From: Prochlorococcus sp. AG-363-A16
GTDB taxonomy: Bacteria > Cyanobacteriota > Cyanobacteriia > PCC-6307 > Cyanobiaceae
Length of the DNA: 64,000 nucleotides
Assembly: GCA_003280345.1 (NCBI GenBank)
Contig: QCFB01000002.1
Span: forward strand, 62,001-126,000
Direction of reading: 5' to 3'
Shown here: positions 49,053-60,365 of the stretch, one piece after another
How the letters are laid out: the number at the start of each line of letters is the position of its first letter
Numbering within the stretch: the first letter of the stretch is position 1
Program-made: the position numbers and the translations under genes
Notes under the pieces: model-generated
The model's input: only the letters and a program-made list of their open reading frames with translations
The model's database searches: none
Told to the model about the DNA's origin: nothing

Positions 49053-50201
49053 GTGATCGGGTACATCTCCGACAATCTACTTATTCCGATCCTGGATTTC
49101 TTCTATGGATTAGTTCCTAGCTATGGCCTAGCAATTGTTGCCCTGACTATTGTTATCCGCCTTGCGCTCTTTCCATTAAGCGCCGGGTCAATTCGAAGTG
49201 CGCGGCGCATGCGAATAGCGCAGCCTGTCATGCAAAAACGACAAGCCGAGATTAAAAGCCGTTATGCAAGCAACCCTCAAAAACAACAAGAGGAACTAGG
49301 AAAACTAATGAATGAATTTGGCAGTCCACTAGCAGGATGTCTGCCTCTTTTAGTTCAAATGCCAATCCTTTTTGCCCTTTTTGCCACTTTGAGAGGCTCG
49401 CCTTTTGCTGATGTCCCTTATTTGGTGAACATTAAGGTGCTACCTGCAGACCAAATAGCAACAGTTGAGCCAAAGCCTTTTACAAGCCCAAGACATTCAA
49501 TATTTGTAAGCGAAACAGACCATTTCCCAATTGTGGCTTCTCTTCCAGGGGGCACCAAAATTGGAACAGGAGAAAAGATTCAGATCAATCTTCAAACTCT
49601 TAAAGGAGAACCTTTTAGCAATGTCCTTTCACGCTTTGAAAATGGTTCTAAATTCAACCCAAATTGGAAGGTTACAAAAGGAGAAGACATCGTTTCAGTC
49701 TCCTCTAATGGCAATGTAAATGCACTCTCTCCAGGAGATGCAACAGTTGAAGGGAAAATACCTGGAATAGCAGCTAAGAGCGGATTCCTTTTTATCAAGG
49801 CCCTAGGACAAGTTGGTTTTTATGTTGATGGAGCAATTAACTGGGATATAGCCATCCTTGTAGGTGGATTCGGTCTCACGCTTTTGATATCTCAGGCCCT
49901 CTCTGGTAGGGGTATGCCCGCAAACCCCCAACAATCAACTGCCAACAAGATCACTCCCATAATGATCACTGGCATGTTTCTATTTTTCCCCTTGCCAGCA
50001 GGTGTGTTGCTTTACATGGTAATTGCAAACATCTTTCAGGCTCTTCAAACCTTCTTGCTAAGCAGAGAAGCACTTCCAGACAACCTTCAAAAAATCCTTG
50101 AGGATCAACTTGCAAACAAAGAAAGTCCAGGGCTTGTTCCTGCTACAGCAGGATCAACCGAGCGCCTTCCTTTTGAACCCAAAAGCGGCAACAAATCATA
50201 G
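49053..50201 (+). CDS. yidC: Membrane protein insertase YidC/Oxa1
   Basis: YidC inserts and folds membrane proteins, alone or with Sec. The 382-residue protein starts with GTG. The core helices show [20 protein letters not shown] (with the hydrophilic-groove Arg), [30 protein letters not shown], and the C-terminal [24 protein letters not shown]. Between them, about residues 125-250 form a large extra external domain, part of which ([23 protein letters not shown]) looks like a bacterial Ig-like (Big_2) strand pattern. It ends the rpmH-rnpA-PH-yidC run. Confidence 0.95.
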   Translation: MIGYISDNLLIPILDFFYGLVPSYGLAIVALTIVIRLALFPLSAGSIRSARRMRIAQPVMQKRQAEIKSRYASNPQKQQEELGKLMNEFGSPLAGCLPLLVQMPILFALFATLRGSPFADVPYLVNIKVLPADQIATVEPKPFTSPRHSIFVSETDHFPIVASLPGGTKIGTGEKIQINLQTLKGEPFSNVLSRFENGSKFNPNWKVTKGEDIVSVSSNGNVNALSPGDATVEGKIPGIAAKSGFLFIKALGQVGFYVDGAINWDIAILVGGFGLTLLISQALSGRGMPANPQQSTANKITPIMITGMFLFFPLPAGVLLYMVIANIFQALQTFLLSREALPDNLQKILEDQLANKESPGLVPATAGSTERLPFEPKSGNKS

Positions 50202-50359
50202 AAACTGGCCACTCAAATTGAATAAAGAAGGTTTCTATCAATGGATAAATGGATAGTTCTTATTTCTTTCTAGAATCCTCAACAAATAAATTAGGAATGA
50301 AAATCATTATTTTGAGCCCTCTCAAATTATGGGGACAAACTTAATGATCTCTATAAGCC

Positions 50360-51841
50360 ATGAAAAGCTGGGATGAACATCTAGATCTTTTAATCAGAGC
50401 GAGAACGCCTCTGATCTGGATACGGAGTGGTGAAGAAGAGCGTGTAGAAGTCCTTCTCGGACAAGCGGCCGAAAGACTAAAGCCCAGACGTCTGGCTAGT
50501 TGGGACTTCATAGATGGCTTAAAGGGTGATCTCAATTCAGAAGGCCTAGGAGCTAGACAACCGATGGCTGTCCTCCAATGGTTACAGAAAGTCGATTCAA
50601 ACAACCCAACGATCCTTTTAGTAAAAGATTTTCATCGTTTTTGTGAGGATGCTGGAATTGCACGCATGCTTAGAAATCTTTCTGGGCAATTGCGGCACCA
50701 ACCTCATACAGTTGTTATTTGCTCTGGAGATTGGACTCCACCAACTGATCTTGACGATGCATTGACCATTCTTGATTTACCTCTACCTCAGGAATTAGAA
50801 ATAAGAAACCTGCTTAGCAACATCGCCAAGACTAGTGGTTCACCACTCCAAAAAGATGTTCTCGAAGAACTCACCCACGCTTGTAGCGGACTTAGCGAAA
50901 TAAGAGTTCGGCAAGTTGCGGCTCGAGCTTTAGCTCAACGAGGACAAATGGGTCTTGAAGATCTTGTAGAAGTCCTAGAGGAAAAACGCCAAAGCGTTGC
51001 GCGTAGCGAAGTGCTTGAATATTTCGAAACGCAAGCAACTCCTGCCGATATAGGCGGTTTGGATGCTCTCAAAGGATGGCTAGATCAACGCCATCAAGCA
51101 TTTTCCGATGAAGCTCGTCAATTTGGCTTACCGCTACCTCGTGGAGTCTTGCTAGTTGGACCACAAGGTACAGGAAAATCATTAACCGCAAAAGCTATCG
51201 CCCATAGCTGGTCAATGCCACTGCTTCGTCTAGATGTAGGTCGTCTTTTTGCCGGACTTGTGGGAGCAAGTGAAGCTCGTACAAGGGAAACAATTCAAAG
51301 AGCAGAGGCCATGGCACCCTGCGTCCTTTGGATAGATGAAATAGACAAAGGATTTGGCGGAGACGCTAGGAGTGACGGAGGAACCAGTCAAAGAGTATTA
51401 GCGAACGTTCTTACATGGATGGCCGAAAAAACCTCAGCTGTTTTTGTAGTCGCAACAGCTAATGGAGTTGAACGATTACCCGGCGAGCTCTTGAGGAAAG
51501 GAAGGTTTGATGAAATATTCATGCTCGACTTGCCGACCATCCAAGAAAGGCACAGTATTTTCAAACTACACATACAACAAAGACGTCCAAACTTGAGTTT
51601 GCCACTATCAACAGTCGTAGACAGGACAGCAGGCTTCTCAGGCGCTGAACTCGAGCAAACTGTTATAGAGGCAATGCATCTAGCTTTTGCCGAGCGAAGA
51701 GAGCTTGAAGAAACCGATTTAATTCTTTCCGCCAGTCAGCTAGTTCCGCTCTCACGAACTGCCAAGGAACAACTCAATTCCCTAAAAGAATGGGCCTCCA
51801 GTGGGAGGGCAAGACCTGCCTCATTGCTAATGAGTACATAA
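50360..51841 (+). CDS. ycf46: AAA family ATPase, Ycf46 type
   Basis: A 493-residue protein of the cyanobacterial/plastid Ycf46 family. The N-terminal half (RARTPLIWIRSGEEERVEVLL, PTILLVKDFHRFCED) is an AAA-like domain without a canonical P-loop, the C-terminal half an active AAA+ module with Walker A GPQGTGKS, Walker B VLWIDEIDKGF, the second region of homology and FSGAELEQTVIEAM. Work in other cyanobacteria links Ycf46 to CO2 use; here that is knowledge of the family, not of this sequence. Confidence 0.92.
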   Translation: MKSWDEHLDLLIRARTPLIWIRSGEEERVEVLLGQAAERLKPRRLASWDFIDGLKGDLNSEGLGARQPMAVLQWLQKVDSNNPTILLVKDFHRFCEDAGIARMLRNLSGQLRHQPHTVVICSGDWTPPTDLDDALTILDLPLPQELEIRNLLSNIAKTSGSPLQKDVLEELTHACSGLSEIRVRQVAARALAQRGQMGLEDLVEVLEEKRQSVARSEVLEYFETQATPADIGGLDALKGWLDQRHQAFSDEARQFGLPLPRGVLLVGPQGTGKSLTAKAIAHSWSMPLLRLDVGRLFAGLVGASEARTRETIQRAEAMAPCVLWIDEIDKGFGGDARSDGGTSQRVLANVLTWMAEKTSAVFVVATANGVERLPGELLRKGRFDEIFMLDLPTIQERHSIFKLHIQQRRPNLSLPLSTVVDRTAGFSGAELEQTVIEAMHLAFAERRELEETDLILSASQLVPLSRTAKEQLNSLKEWASSGRARPASLLMST

Positions 51842-51979
51842 TTCAGAAGCAACTCAATGTTTTTTGATGCATTTTTGAGATTCAAACTTGATTGATATAT
51901 CTCAGGATTCAACTTGAGAACTCCTCAAAATCGCAATTTCTTTGATATCGCGAAACTCATCGAAAGTTGGGATCAATAG

Positions 51980-53290
<1,311 letters not shown>

Positions 53291-53309
53291 TCCAACTGAT
53301 TAATTTTTA

Positions 53310-54392
53310 ATGAACGTACTGGCATCACTAACAGTCTTAGGTCTCCTGATTTTTTTTCATGAAGCAGGGCACTTTCTTGCAGCAACATCTCAAGGTATTC
53401 GAGTAACTGGATTCTCAATAGGTTTTGGTCCGGCTCTAATAAAGAAAAGCATTTCAGGTGTTACCTATTCATTGCGAGCACTACCTCTTGGAGGATTCGT
53501 TTCCTTCCCTGATGATGACAAAGACAGCAATATTCCTCCAGATGATCCAGACCTTCTGCGTAATCGCACAATTCCTCAGAGAGCCTTTGTCATCTCGGCA
53601 GGTGTACTCGCAAATCTTTTTCTTGCATGGTTAGTTCTATTTGGCCAGGCAACAGTTTTAGGAATTCCAAACCAACCAGATCCTGGGGTAATTGTGATGT
53701 CTATACAACCAGGGCAAATCGCAGAGCAGTCAGGACTAGTTCGAGGAGATCGGATTCTTAGCATAAATGGCTTAAAGCTCGGCAGAGGTAAAGAAGCTGT
53801 TGAAATATTGGTTGAGAAAATTCAATCTGCCCCAGGCAAGAAAATTCAAATCGAAAGGGCTAGAGGAACAGAAAACAGCATGCTTTACATCACTCCCTCT
53901 GAACATTTGGGGACTGGGAAAATAGGCGCACAACTACAAGCAAATATCACAAAAGGCAATCGCCCAGCGAAAGGTCTTGGTGAAATTTTTCTACACACTG
54001 ATAGTCAATTCATAGATCTCCTAAGCAGAACACTTAAGGGCTATCAAGGTCTTGTCACTGATTTCACAAATACTTCAAAACAATTAAGCGGTCCTGTAAA
54101 GATTGTTGAAATAGGGGCTCAGCTTTCAGAACAAGGTGGTTCTGGCTTAATACTTTTCGCGGCTCTGGTCTCAATAAATCTTGCAGTTCTAAATTCTCTT
54201 CCATTACCTCTTCTAGACGGAGGTCAATTAGCTCTTCTTATCATTGAGGGTATTAGAGGTAAGCCAATTCCTGAAAAAATCCAACTTGCGTTTGCCCAAT
54301 CTGGGCTTTTGCTTCTCGTTGGAATAAGTATTGTGCTGATAATTCGCGATACAAGTCAATTAAGAGTCGTGCAACAGCTAATAAGTCACTAA
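53310..54392 (+). CDS. rseP: Site-2 protease family zinc metalloprotease (RseP-like)
   Basis: A 360-residue intramembrane protease of family M50B. The zinc site HEAGH (FFHEAGHFLAA, about residues 17-21) lies in the first helix and the third ligand in NSLPLPLLDGGQLALL near the C-terminus. Between them is a PDZ domain (IQPGQIAEQSGLVRGDRILSINGLKLG). Such proteases cut anti-sigma factors or remnant signal peptides in the membrane. Its substrate here is unknown. It sits 19 bp after serS. Confidence 0.94.
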   Translation: MNVLASLTVLGLLIFFHEAGHFLAATSQGIRVTGFSIGFGPALIKKSISGVTYSLRALPLGGFVSFPDDDKDSNIPPDDPDLLRNRTIPQRAFVISAGVLANLFLAWLVLFGQATVLGIPNQPDPGVIVMSIQPGQIAEQSGLVRGDRILSINGLKLGRGKEAVEILVEKIQSAPGKKIQIERARGTENSMLYITPSEHLGTGKIGAQLQANITKGNRPAKGLGEIFLHTDSQFIDLLSRTLKGYQGLVTDFTNTSKQLSGPVKIVEIGAQLSEQGGSGLILFAALVSINLAVLNSLPLPLLDGGQLALLIIEGIRGKPIPEKIQLAFAQSGLLLLVGISIVLIIRDTSQLRVVQQLISH

Positions 54393-54575
54393 GAAATCTC
54401 TCAAATTCTGCTTGAGATTTCTGAACAAGAGCTTGAGGCAATGTTCTTAATCCAAACCCTCTGAAAATCCATGCACTTAGCAAAGTATCTTTCTTTAAAA
54501 GGGTCAAACTCAAACCATCAATTTTAGGTGAAGAGTTAATATTTCATCTGAACTGTTTTTCAATAAGGCTGCCGA

Positions 54576-54878
54576 ATGGCCAAGAAGTCAATGATCGCTC
54601 GCGATATTAAGCGAAAGAAGCTTGTCGAACGCTATGCGGCCAAGCGAACAGCCCTAATGGCAGCGTTCAATTCGGCTAAAGACCCCATGGAGCGACTGGA
54701 AATACATCGAAAGATTCAAGCTCTGCCTCGTAATAGTGCACCTAACCGTGTCCGCAACCGCTGTTGGGCGACAGGAAAACCACGCGGGGTATACAGAGAT
54801 TTTGGTTTATGTCGCAATCAGCTAAGAGAACGCGCCCATAAAGGAGAGCTTCCAGGACTTGTCAAATCAAGCTGGTGA
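54576..54878 (+). CDS. rpsN: 30S ribosomal protein S14
   Basis: A 100-residue S14 of the longer, zinc-free type (no CxxC pairs): [20 protein letters not shown] at the N-terminus, [22 protein letters not shown] in the middle, and [25 protein letters not shown] at the end. It stands alone, outside the main ribosomal operon, as usual in cyanobacteria. The 183-bp gap before it has no supported gene. pnp follows 168 bp later. Confidence 0.97.
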   Translation: MAKKSMIARDIKRKKLVERYAAKRTALMAAFNSAKDPMERLEIHRKIQALPRNSAPNRVRNRCWATGKPRGVYRDFGLCRNQLRERAHKGELPGLVKSSW

Positions 54879-55046
54879 CCTTTGGAAAACGAAGTCCAAA
54901 AAGAACCAAAGCTTTTAAGAAAAAATTGATCTTTTATCGCCCTTTGTAGATTCCTTAATCTTTTAACCACAATCAAATCATATTTTCTGTTTAAGGGGTA
55001 CCTATTAAATGCGAGAATATCCTCAGATAAAAAGACATAAGGTCAC

Positions 55047-57212
55047 GTGCAAGGTCAGACAAAGTCGATCTCCTTTGATGGTCGGGAGATTCGACTGACT
55101 ACAGGGCGATATGCGCCCCAGGCCGGTGGATCAGTAATGGTGGAATGTGGCGATACCGCCGTCCTTGTTACTGCTACACAATCTTCAGGCCGTGAAGGGA
55201 TCGATTTTCTTCCCCTTATTTGTGACTATGAGGAGAGGCTTTATGCAGCTGGACGCATACCAGGAAGTTTTATGCGACGTGAAAGTCGCCCACCTGAAAG
55301 AGCAACTCTAATTGCACGTTTAATGGATCGCCCAATGCGTCCGTTATTTCCTGCTTGGATGAGAGACGACATTCAAATCGCTGCGACCTGTCTTTCTCTT
55401 GACGAAAGGGTACCAGCTGATGTCCTTGCAGTAACAGGCGCCTCAATGTCAACTTTGCTGGCAGGAATCCCATTCAATGGGCCCATGGCCGCAGTAAGAG
55501 TAGGTCTTCTTGGAGATGATTTTGTTCTAAATCCAAGCTATAGAGAAATTGAGCGCGGTGATCTCGATCTGGTAGTAGCTGGAACACCTGATGGAGTTGT
55601 CATGGTTGAAGCAGGAGCCAATCAACTCTCAGAACAAGATGTTATAGAGGCAATAGATTTTGGATATGAAGCAGTTTGCGAACTTATCAAGTCACAGCAA
55701 TCAATTCTTAAGGAAACAGGTTTAACACAAGTTCAGCCTGAGGAGCCAGCTTCGGACGATACAGTACCGAACTATTTAGAGAAGAATTGCAGTAAATCCA
55801 TCTGCGAAATCCTCAAACATTTTGAGCAAACAAAAGAAGAAAGAGACAACAAGCTTGAGGAGGTTAAAAACAATATTTCAGACACCATTGATGGCCTAAA
55901 AGATGATAATGCAGTAAAGAAATCTGTTGCTGTAAATAATAAGTTGCTAGGTACAAGCTTCAAAGCATTAACTAAGAAGTTAATGCGAGAACAAATCATT
56001 AAAGAAGGCAAGCGTGTTGACGGGCGCAATCTTGATGAGGTCAGAAAAATTGAATCTGCTGCAGGGGTTCTCCCAAAACGAGTGCATGGTTCAGCACTTT
56101 TCCAAAGAGGACTTACCCAAGTTCTATCTACTGCCACTTTGGGCACTCCAAGTGATGCCCAAGAAATGGACGATCTAAACCCAAATACAGAAAAAACATA
56201 TATTCATCATTACAACTTCCCACCATATTCTGTGGGAGAAACCCGCCCAATGCGTTCTCCAGGAAGAAGAGAAATAGGTCATGGAGCACTTGCTGAAAGA
56301 GCACTTATTCCTGTTTTACCTGCTAAGGACACCTTCCCCTACGTTCTGAGAGTAGTTAGTGAAGTCCTGAGTTCAAATGGTTCAACCTCAATGGGTTCAG
56401 TTTGTGGAAGCACATTGGCTCTTATGGATGCTGGAGTTCCACTAAAAGCTCCCGTTAGTGGTGCTGCTATGGGACTAATTAAAGAAGGAAAAGAAATTAG
56501 AATTCTTACCGACATTCAAGGAATAGAAGACTTCCTTGGAGATATGGATTTCAAAGTTGCAGGAACAGAGAAAGGAATCACTGCACTTCAGATGGATATG
56601 AAAATAACTGGTCTACCAGTTAAGACTGTTGCGGAAGCAGTTAATCAAGCTCGTCCTGCAAGAATCCATATTCTTGAAAAGATGACTGAAGCAATTGATA
56701 CTCCAAGAGAAAGTCTTTCTCCACATGCCCCTAGACTCCTTAGCTTCCGCATAGATCCAGAACTAATAGGAACTGTTATTGGACCTGGTGGAAGAACTAT
56801 TAAGGGCATTACAGAAAGAACAAATACAAAAATTGATATTGAAGATGGCGGCATCGTAACCATTGCCTCACACGATGGAGCTGCCGCAGAAGAAGCTCAA
56901 AAAATCATCGAGGGTCTTACAAGAAAAGTACATGAAGGTGAAATCTTTACAGGTCCAATTACACGGATAATTCCTATTGGAGCATTCGTAGAGATCCTTC
57001 CTGGCAAAGAAGGCATGATCCATATTTCTCAACTTTCAGAAGCAAGAGTTGAGAAAGTAGAAGATGTAGTAAAAGTAGGGGATGAAGTTACTGTTCGTGT
57101 AAGAGAAATAGATAATCGTGGACGAATCAATCTGACTTTAAGGGGGGTTCCTCAACATGGAGAAGACTTGCATTCGGAACCAAGTCCAACGCCTGTAGCA
57201 CCTCTAACTTGA
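55047..57212 (+). CDS. pnp: Polyribonucleotide nucleotidyltransferase (PNPase)
   Basis: PNPase degrades RNA from the 3' end with phosphate and can add tails. The 721-residue protein starts with GTG. It has two RNase PH domains ([17 protein letters not shown]..., [27 protein letters not shown]; then [50 protein letters not shown]), a KH domain ([26 protein letters not shown]) and an S1 domain ([27 protein letters not shown]). The linker near residues 235-300 is lysine/glutamate rich and longer than usual. It is convergent with cysQ, 6 bp apart. Confidence 0.97.
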   Translation: MQGQTKSISFDGREIRLTTGRYAPQAGGSVMVECGDTAVLVTATQSSGREGIDFLPLICDYEERLYAAGRIPGSFMRRESRPPERATLIARLMDRPMRPLFPAWMRDDIQIAATCLSLDERVPADVLAVTGASMSTLLAGIPFNGPMAAVRVGLLGDDFVLNPSYREIERGDLDLVVAGTPDGVVMVEAGANQLSEQDVIEAIDFGYEAVCELIKSQQSILKETGLTQVQPEEPASDDTVPNYLEKNCSKSICEILKHFEQTKEERDNKLEEVKNNISDTIDGLKDDNAVKKSVAVNNKLLGTSFKALTKKLMREQIIKEGKRVDGRNLDEVRKIESAAGVLPKRVHGSALFQRGLTQVLSTATLGTPSDAQEMDDLNPNTEKTYIHHYNFPPYSVGETRPMRSPGRREIGHGALAERALIPVLPAKDTFPYVLRVVSEVLSSNGSTSMGSVCGSTLALMDAGVPLKAPVSGAAMGLIKEGKEIRILTDIQGIEDFLGDMDFKVAGTEKGITALQMDMKITGLPVKTVAEAVNQARPARIHILEKMTEAIDTPRESLSPHAPRLLSFRIDPELIGTVIGPGGRTIKGITERTNTKIDIEDGGIVTIASHDGAAAEEAQKIIEGLTRKVHEGEIFTGPITRIIPIGAFVEILPGKEGMIHISQLSEARVEKVEDVVKVGDEVTVRVREIDNRGRINLTLRGVPQHGEDLHSEPSPTPVAPLT

Positions 57213-57218
57213 GAAGAA

Positions 57219-58133
57219 TCAAACTAAAAAGCCTGGATCAATAAATTCTATTTCTCTAGAAACTTCTTCACATAGCAAACCATGGTTTGTTCCATGGCTG
57301 GCTATCAAACATCCTTTTTGCCTTACATCCCCTGTGTTGTATTTAAGAGGACTCCCATCAGCATGAGTAAACCTCCCACCTGCAGCAACTAGAACGGCCT
57401 CAGGAGCTGCCATATCCCAATCTTTAGGGGCACTCTTTCCTGAAAGGGATAGATAAAGGTCAGTCTCACCTCTCAAAATTGAAGCGACCTTACAGCCAAC
57501 GCTGCCAAAAGCCTTTACTTCCCCAAATGAAAGGCTGGCAATCAACTTCTCAAGTCGTTCATCACGGTGATTCCTGCTTGCAACGAGAATTAAATCGTTT
57601 AAATGCCTACGTTCACTAAAACTAGTGTATTTTTTTTTGCCACTTCGATTCTCACACCAACTCCCAATTCCTAGAACCCCAAACCAAAGTTCTTCTGAAT
57701 CAGGAAGCAAAACCACTCCAAGAGAAGGAGAGTGGTCTCTAACAAGAGCCAAGTGAACGGCATATTCACCTGTCCCTTTAAGAAAATCTTTTGTCCCATC
57801 TAAAGGATCTAGAATCCACAACCATTCAGAATCAATAGGGATTCCTTCTTTTGAGACTTCTTTATATGTCTCTTCACTAAGCAATTTCCAATCTATAGAA
57901 GAAAAGTTCGACCTCAAACCACTTAATAACCATTGATTCACAGCAAGATCTGCAGAAGAAACAGGTCCTTGATCCCCTTCCTGCACTTCCAAAACTTTTG
58001 AGAAGCCATGAGGAGGGGCTTCCCCTTTTGCATATGCCAAGAGAATGTCAGCAGCACCCCAACTAAGGTGCCTAAGACGATCTAAAAGAAGCTCCAACTT
58101 CAAACCTTTAGGAAGAATAGGTTCAATAGGCAT
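57219..58133 (-). CDS. cysQ: 3'(2'),5'-bisphosphate nucleotidase (CysQ-like)
   Basis: CysQ-type enzymes hydrolyse PAP/PAPS, by-products of sulfate assimilation. From ATG 58133 it has 304 residues of the inositol-phosphatase superfamily: SSADLAVNQWLLSGL, LLSEETYKE, the metal site WILDPLDGTKDFLKGTGEYAVHLALV, and a C-terminal WDMAAPEAVLVAAGGRFTHADG. Specificity within the family is by resemblance only. The start codon overlaps that of the divergent rsmI by 2 bp (CATG). The track uses a TTG six codons earlier. Confidence 0.9.
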   Translation of the reverse strand: MPIEPILPKGLKLELLLDRLRHLSWGAADILLAYAKGEAPPHGFSKVLEVQEGDQGPVSSADLAVNQWLLSGLRSNFSSIDWKLLSEETYKEVSKEGIPIDSEWLWILDPLDGTKDFLKGTGEYAVHLALVRDHSPSLGVVLLPDSEELWFGVLGIGSWCENRSGKKKYTSFSERRHLNDLILVASRNHRDERLEKLIASLSFGEVKAFGSVGCKVASILRGETDLYLSLSGKSAPKDWDMAAPEAVLVAAGGRFTHADGSPLKYNTGDVRQKGCLIASHGTNHGLLCEEVSREIEFIDPGFLV

Positions 58134-59028
58134 GACGAATTTGGAAGACAAAAAAGTTTTGAGTGAACGTCTTGAGCCTGCGCCTGGCGTTCTGTATCTG
58201 GTTGGGACACCTATTGGTCATTTAGGCGATCTTTCTCCAAGAGCAAAGTCACTATTGAGAAAAGTCTCTTATATCGCATGTGAGGATACGCGCCATAGCG
58301 GACAGATGCTCAAAAATTTAGGTGTACAAGGGTCTCTATTGAGCTTCCATAGACATAACACCAAAAACCGTCTTCCAAAACTTCTACATTTACTCAAGGA
58401 GAATCAAACCCTCGCCTTAATTACTGATGCAGGGCTTCCAGGAATTAGTGATCCAGGACAAGAGCTCGTCTCAGAAGCAAGAAAGGCAGGACAAGAAGTA
58501 ATCTGTGTTCCAGGGCCATGCGCAGCAACCACAGCATTAGTAAGCAGTGGACTGCCTAGTAATAGGTTTTGCTTTGAAGGCTTTCTTCCATCAAAAGGAA
58601 AGGCAAGAGCAAACCTTCTCAAAAACATCTCCAAGGAAGAACGCACAACTATCATTTATGAATCGCCACATAGGCTGATCAAATTACTAGAAGAGCTTGC
58701 TTCACTATGTGGCCATGATCGACCTATGCAAATAGCACGAGAGCTAACTAAACGACACGAACAACAAATTGGTCCTACTATTGGCAAGGCATTAGAGCAT
58801 TTTTCAAAAGCCAAACCTATCGGTGAATGCACTGTTGTCCTTGGTGGAACGACTTCACCAAGCAACAATGAAGCAAATGAACCAAATCTTTTAGCAGATA
58901 TGCAAGCCTTAGTAGCAGAAGGAAACACTGCAAGTGATGCTGTAAAAAAAGTTGCCAATGTAACAGGACACTCTCGTAGACATCTTTATGAGCTGCTACA
59001 TAGCAAGGAACTTGCAAATGACATTTAA
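58132..59028 (+). CDS. rsmI: 16S rRNA (cytidine1402-2'-O)-methyltransferase
   Basis: RsmI methylates the ribose of C1402 in the 30S P-site region. From ATG 58132 it has 298 residues: LYLVGTPIGHLGDLSPRAKSLL, ACEDTRHSGQMLKNLGV, LITDAGLPGISDPGQELV, VPGPCAATTALVSSGLPSNRFCFEGFLP, and IYESPHRLIKLLEEL are all classic RsmI segments. The track opens 29 codons upstream, inside cysQ, and that extension is not RsmI-like. Its start codon overlaps that of cysQ head to head. Confidence 0.94.
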   Translation: MTNLEDKKVLSERLEPAPGVLYLVGTPIGHLGDLSPRAKSLLRKVSYIACEDTRHSGQMLKNLGVQGSLLSFHRHNTKNRLPKLLHLLKENQTLALITDAGLPGISDPGQELVSEARKAGQEVICVPGPCAATTALVSSGLPSNRFCFEGFLPSKGKARANLLKNISKEERTTIIYESPHRLIKLLEELASLCGHDRPMQIARELTKRHEQQIGPTIGKALEHFSKAKPIGECTVVLGGTTSPSNNEANEPNLLADMQALVAEGNTASDAVKKVANVTGHSRRHLYELLHSKELANDI

Positions 59029-59075
59029 AGTCCCTCGAGAGACAGTCTGAGCCTAAAACTATTACCTAATTCATA

Positions 59076-59309
59076 ATGCTTTTACGCCTTCGACTACTTG
59101 GAATCACTTTTGCCAGTGCATTACTCCTATTATTTGTTCTCTGCCTTGGGGCACAAAACCTAAGTGCTCGAAATAAACTCAATCTAGGAATAGGCACTAC
59201 CGCTCCCCTCCCAGCAGGTTTTATGGTTGGTATTGCTATCGTTCTTGGTGTAATAAGTGGTGGGAGCACTGCTGCTTGCATGATCCCTGGGCAAAAAGAT
59301 TCAATTTAA
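59076..59309 (+). CDS. Small two-helix membrane protein, unknown function
   Basis: A 77-residue protein with two hydrophobic segments: LLRLRLLGITFASALLLLFVLCLGA (about 2-26) and PLPAGFMVGIAIVLGVISGGSTAACM (about 45-70). The N-terminus is basic, so it should face the cytoplasm. It lies 47 bp after rsmI and is convergent with the HTH gene at 59324. I cannot assign it to a named family. The composition and helices argue for a real gene. Confidence 0.72.
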   Translation: MLLRLRLLGITFASALLLLFVLCLGAQNLSARNKLNLGIGTTAPLPAGFMVGIAIVLGVISGGSTAACMIPGQKDSI

Positions 59310-59323
59310 GGACATCTAAATTA

Positions 59324-60175
59324 TTAACCTTCAGACTCTATAGATATCAAAGTGCCCTCTAACAACAAACGAGTAATCCCTCTTGATAATAGATAGGGAG
59401 TAGTCAAAGAAAAGACTGACGTATCTGGAATTTTGATCACTCTTTGACTACGACCACAATTGCGCTTTGCAGATCGTTGATTAGCAAACAAGCAAAGTGC
59501 ATAGCGACCTTGATCCTCTTCTGGAAGAAATCCCAACTCAGGAAACTCTTTAAGAGGACGCGCATCAAGTTCAACTATTTTATTAACCAACATATAAACG
59601 CTGCTTGGCAATGGACAAGATGACAACGGTTTACAAGGAACCTCTTTTTGTTCGATCAAATCAAAGCCCAAATTAAGTGGAACAACTTCATGAAAATCAC
59701 TTGAACTTGATTTATTTGTAGTCTTAGCATCCTCAATATCTTCATCAGAAGACTCCTCCTCCGAATCATCCTCAAAGTCATCTGCATCATCCAAAGCAAG
59801 AGGTCCTGAGTCCTGCTCACGTTGCATTTCAAACTGTTCTTCGGACTCTGCCCCTAACGATTCAAGATTCAGACTCTTACTATCCTCAGCAGTAAATTCA
59901 TCATGGCAAACTTTTGCTTCTAATTCTTCTCTATTCGATTGATTTGATTCCTCTAAAGAATCTTCCGCCAAATCTATAGAGCCAAGCGAGCCTCCCCTAG
60001 CACGAGCGGATTTCAAAGCGGTATATTCATCATTAGACAACAAGGCTTTTACCGTCCTACTAACAGTGTTAGGGCTACAGCCATATGTCTTAGCAAGAGA
60101 TGCAGTGGATTCACCTGAACGGTAACCTTCCACAAGTTCTCTTTTCTGGCTTTCTGTAAGCCTGCAGGCAGCCAT
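59324..60175 (-). CDS. HTH-domain protein with long acidic middle region
   Basis: From ATG 60175 the 283 residues have three parts. Residues about 5-45 are a resolvase/transposase-like HTH (LTESQKRELVEGYRSGESTASLAKTYGCSPNTVSRTVKALL). About 70-155 is very rich in Glu, Asp and Ser with little hydrophobic content, so probably disordered. The last 110 residues look folded (VYMLVNKIVELDARPLKEFPELGFLPEEDQGRYALCLFANQRSAKRNCGRSQRVIKIPDTSVF). It is not a recombinase since no catalytic domain is present. A transcription or nucleoid role is a guess. The track starts at a TTG. Confidence 0.78.
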   Translation of the reverse strand: MAACRLTESQKRELVEGYRSGESTASLAKTYGCSPNTVSRTVKALLSNDEYTALKSARARGGSLGSIDLAEDSLEESNQSNREELEAKVCHDEFTAEDSKSLNLESLGAESEEQFEMQREQDSGPLALDDADDFEDDSEEESSDEDIEDAKTTNKSSSSDFHEVVPLNLGFDLIEQKEVPCKPLSSCPLPSSVYMLVNKIVELDARPLKEFPELGFLPEEDQGRYALCLFANQRSAKRNCGRSQRVIKIPDTSVFSLTTPYLLSRGITRLLLEGTLISIESEG

Positions 60176-60242
60176 CTGGTGCAATTACTCAGGAACCAAC
60201 CTTAAGCGGTGTACCTCAGAAAAAGTACCAAAATTGCATTTT

Positions 60243-60316
60243 GCTCCCTTAGCTCAGCTGGATAGAGCAGCTGCCTTCTAAGCAGCCGGTCGTTGGTTCG
60301 AATCCAACAGGGGGCG
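60243..60316 (+). tRNA. tRNA-Arg (anticodon TCT)
   Basis: The 74-nt cloverleaf has acceptor stem GCTCCCT/AGGGGGC (one G-U pair), D-arm AGCTCAGCTGGATAGAGC, anticodon stem GCTGC/GCAGC with loop CTTCTAA giving TCT, and T-arm GTTGGTTCGAATCCAAC. CCA is not encoded. It reads AGA and AGG codons. Confidence 0.96.
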
Positions 60317-60365
60317 TTACTAAAAGCCAATTGAGTGCATGATTAGTGCTAGATAAGAAGTATGG

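Noticed and set aside
54392-54422. Inverted repeat AGAAATCTC/GAGATTTCT after rseP as a terminator
   Set aside because: Only nine AT-rich pairs with a 13-nt loop and no T-tract; too weak to call.
54253-54513. Minus-strand 86-codon ORF over the end of rseP
   Set aside because: About 60 percent lies antisense to rseP codons. The first 40 residues fall in the gap and look somewhat protein-like, but I have no support for a gene.
59324-60175. Transposase or resolvase because of the HTH match
   Set aside because: No catalytic domain follows the HTH and there are no flanking inverted repeats.
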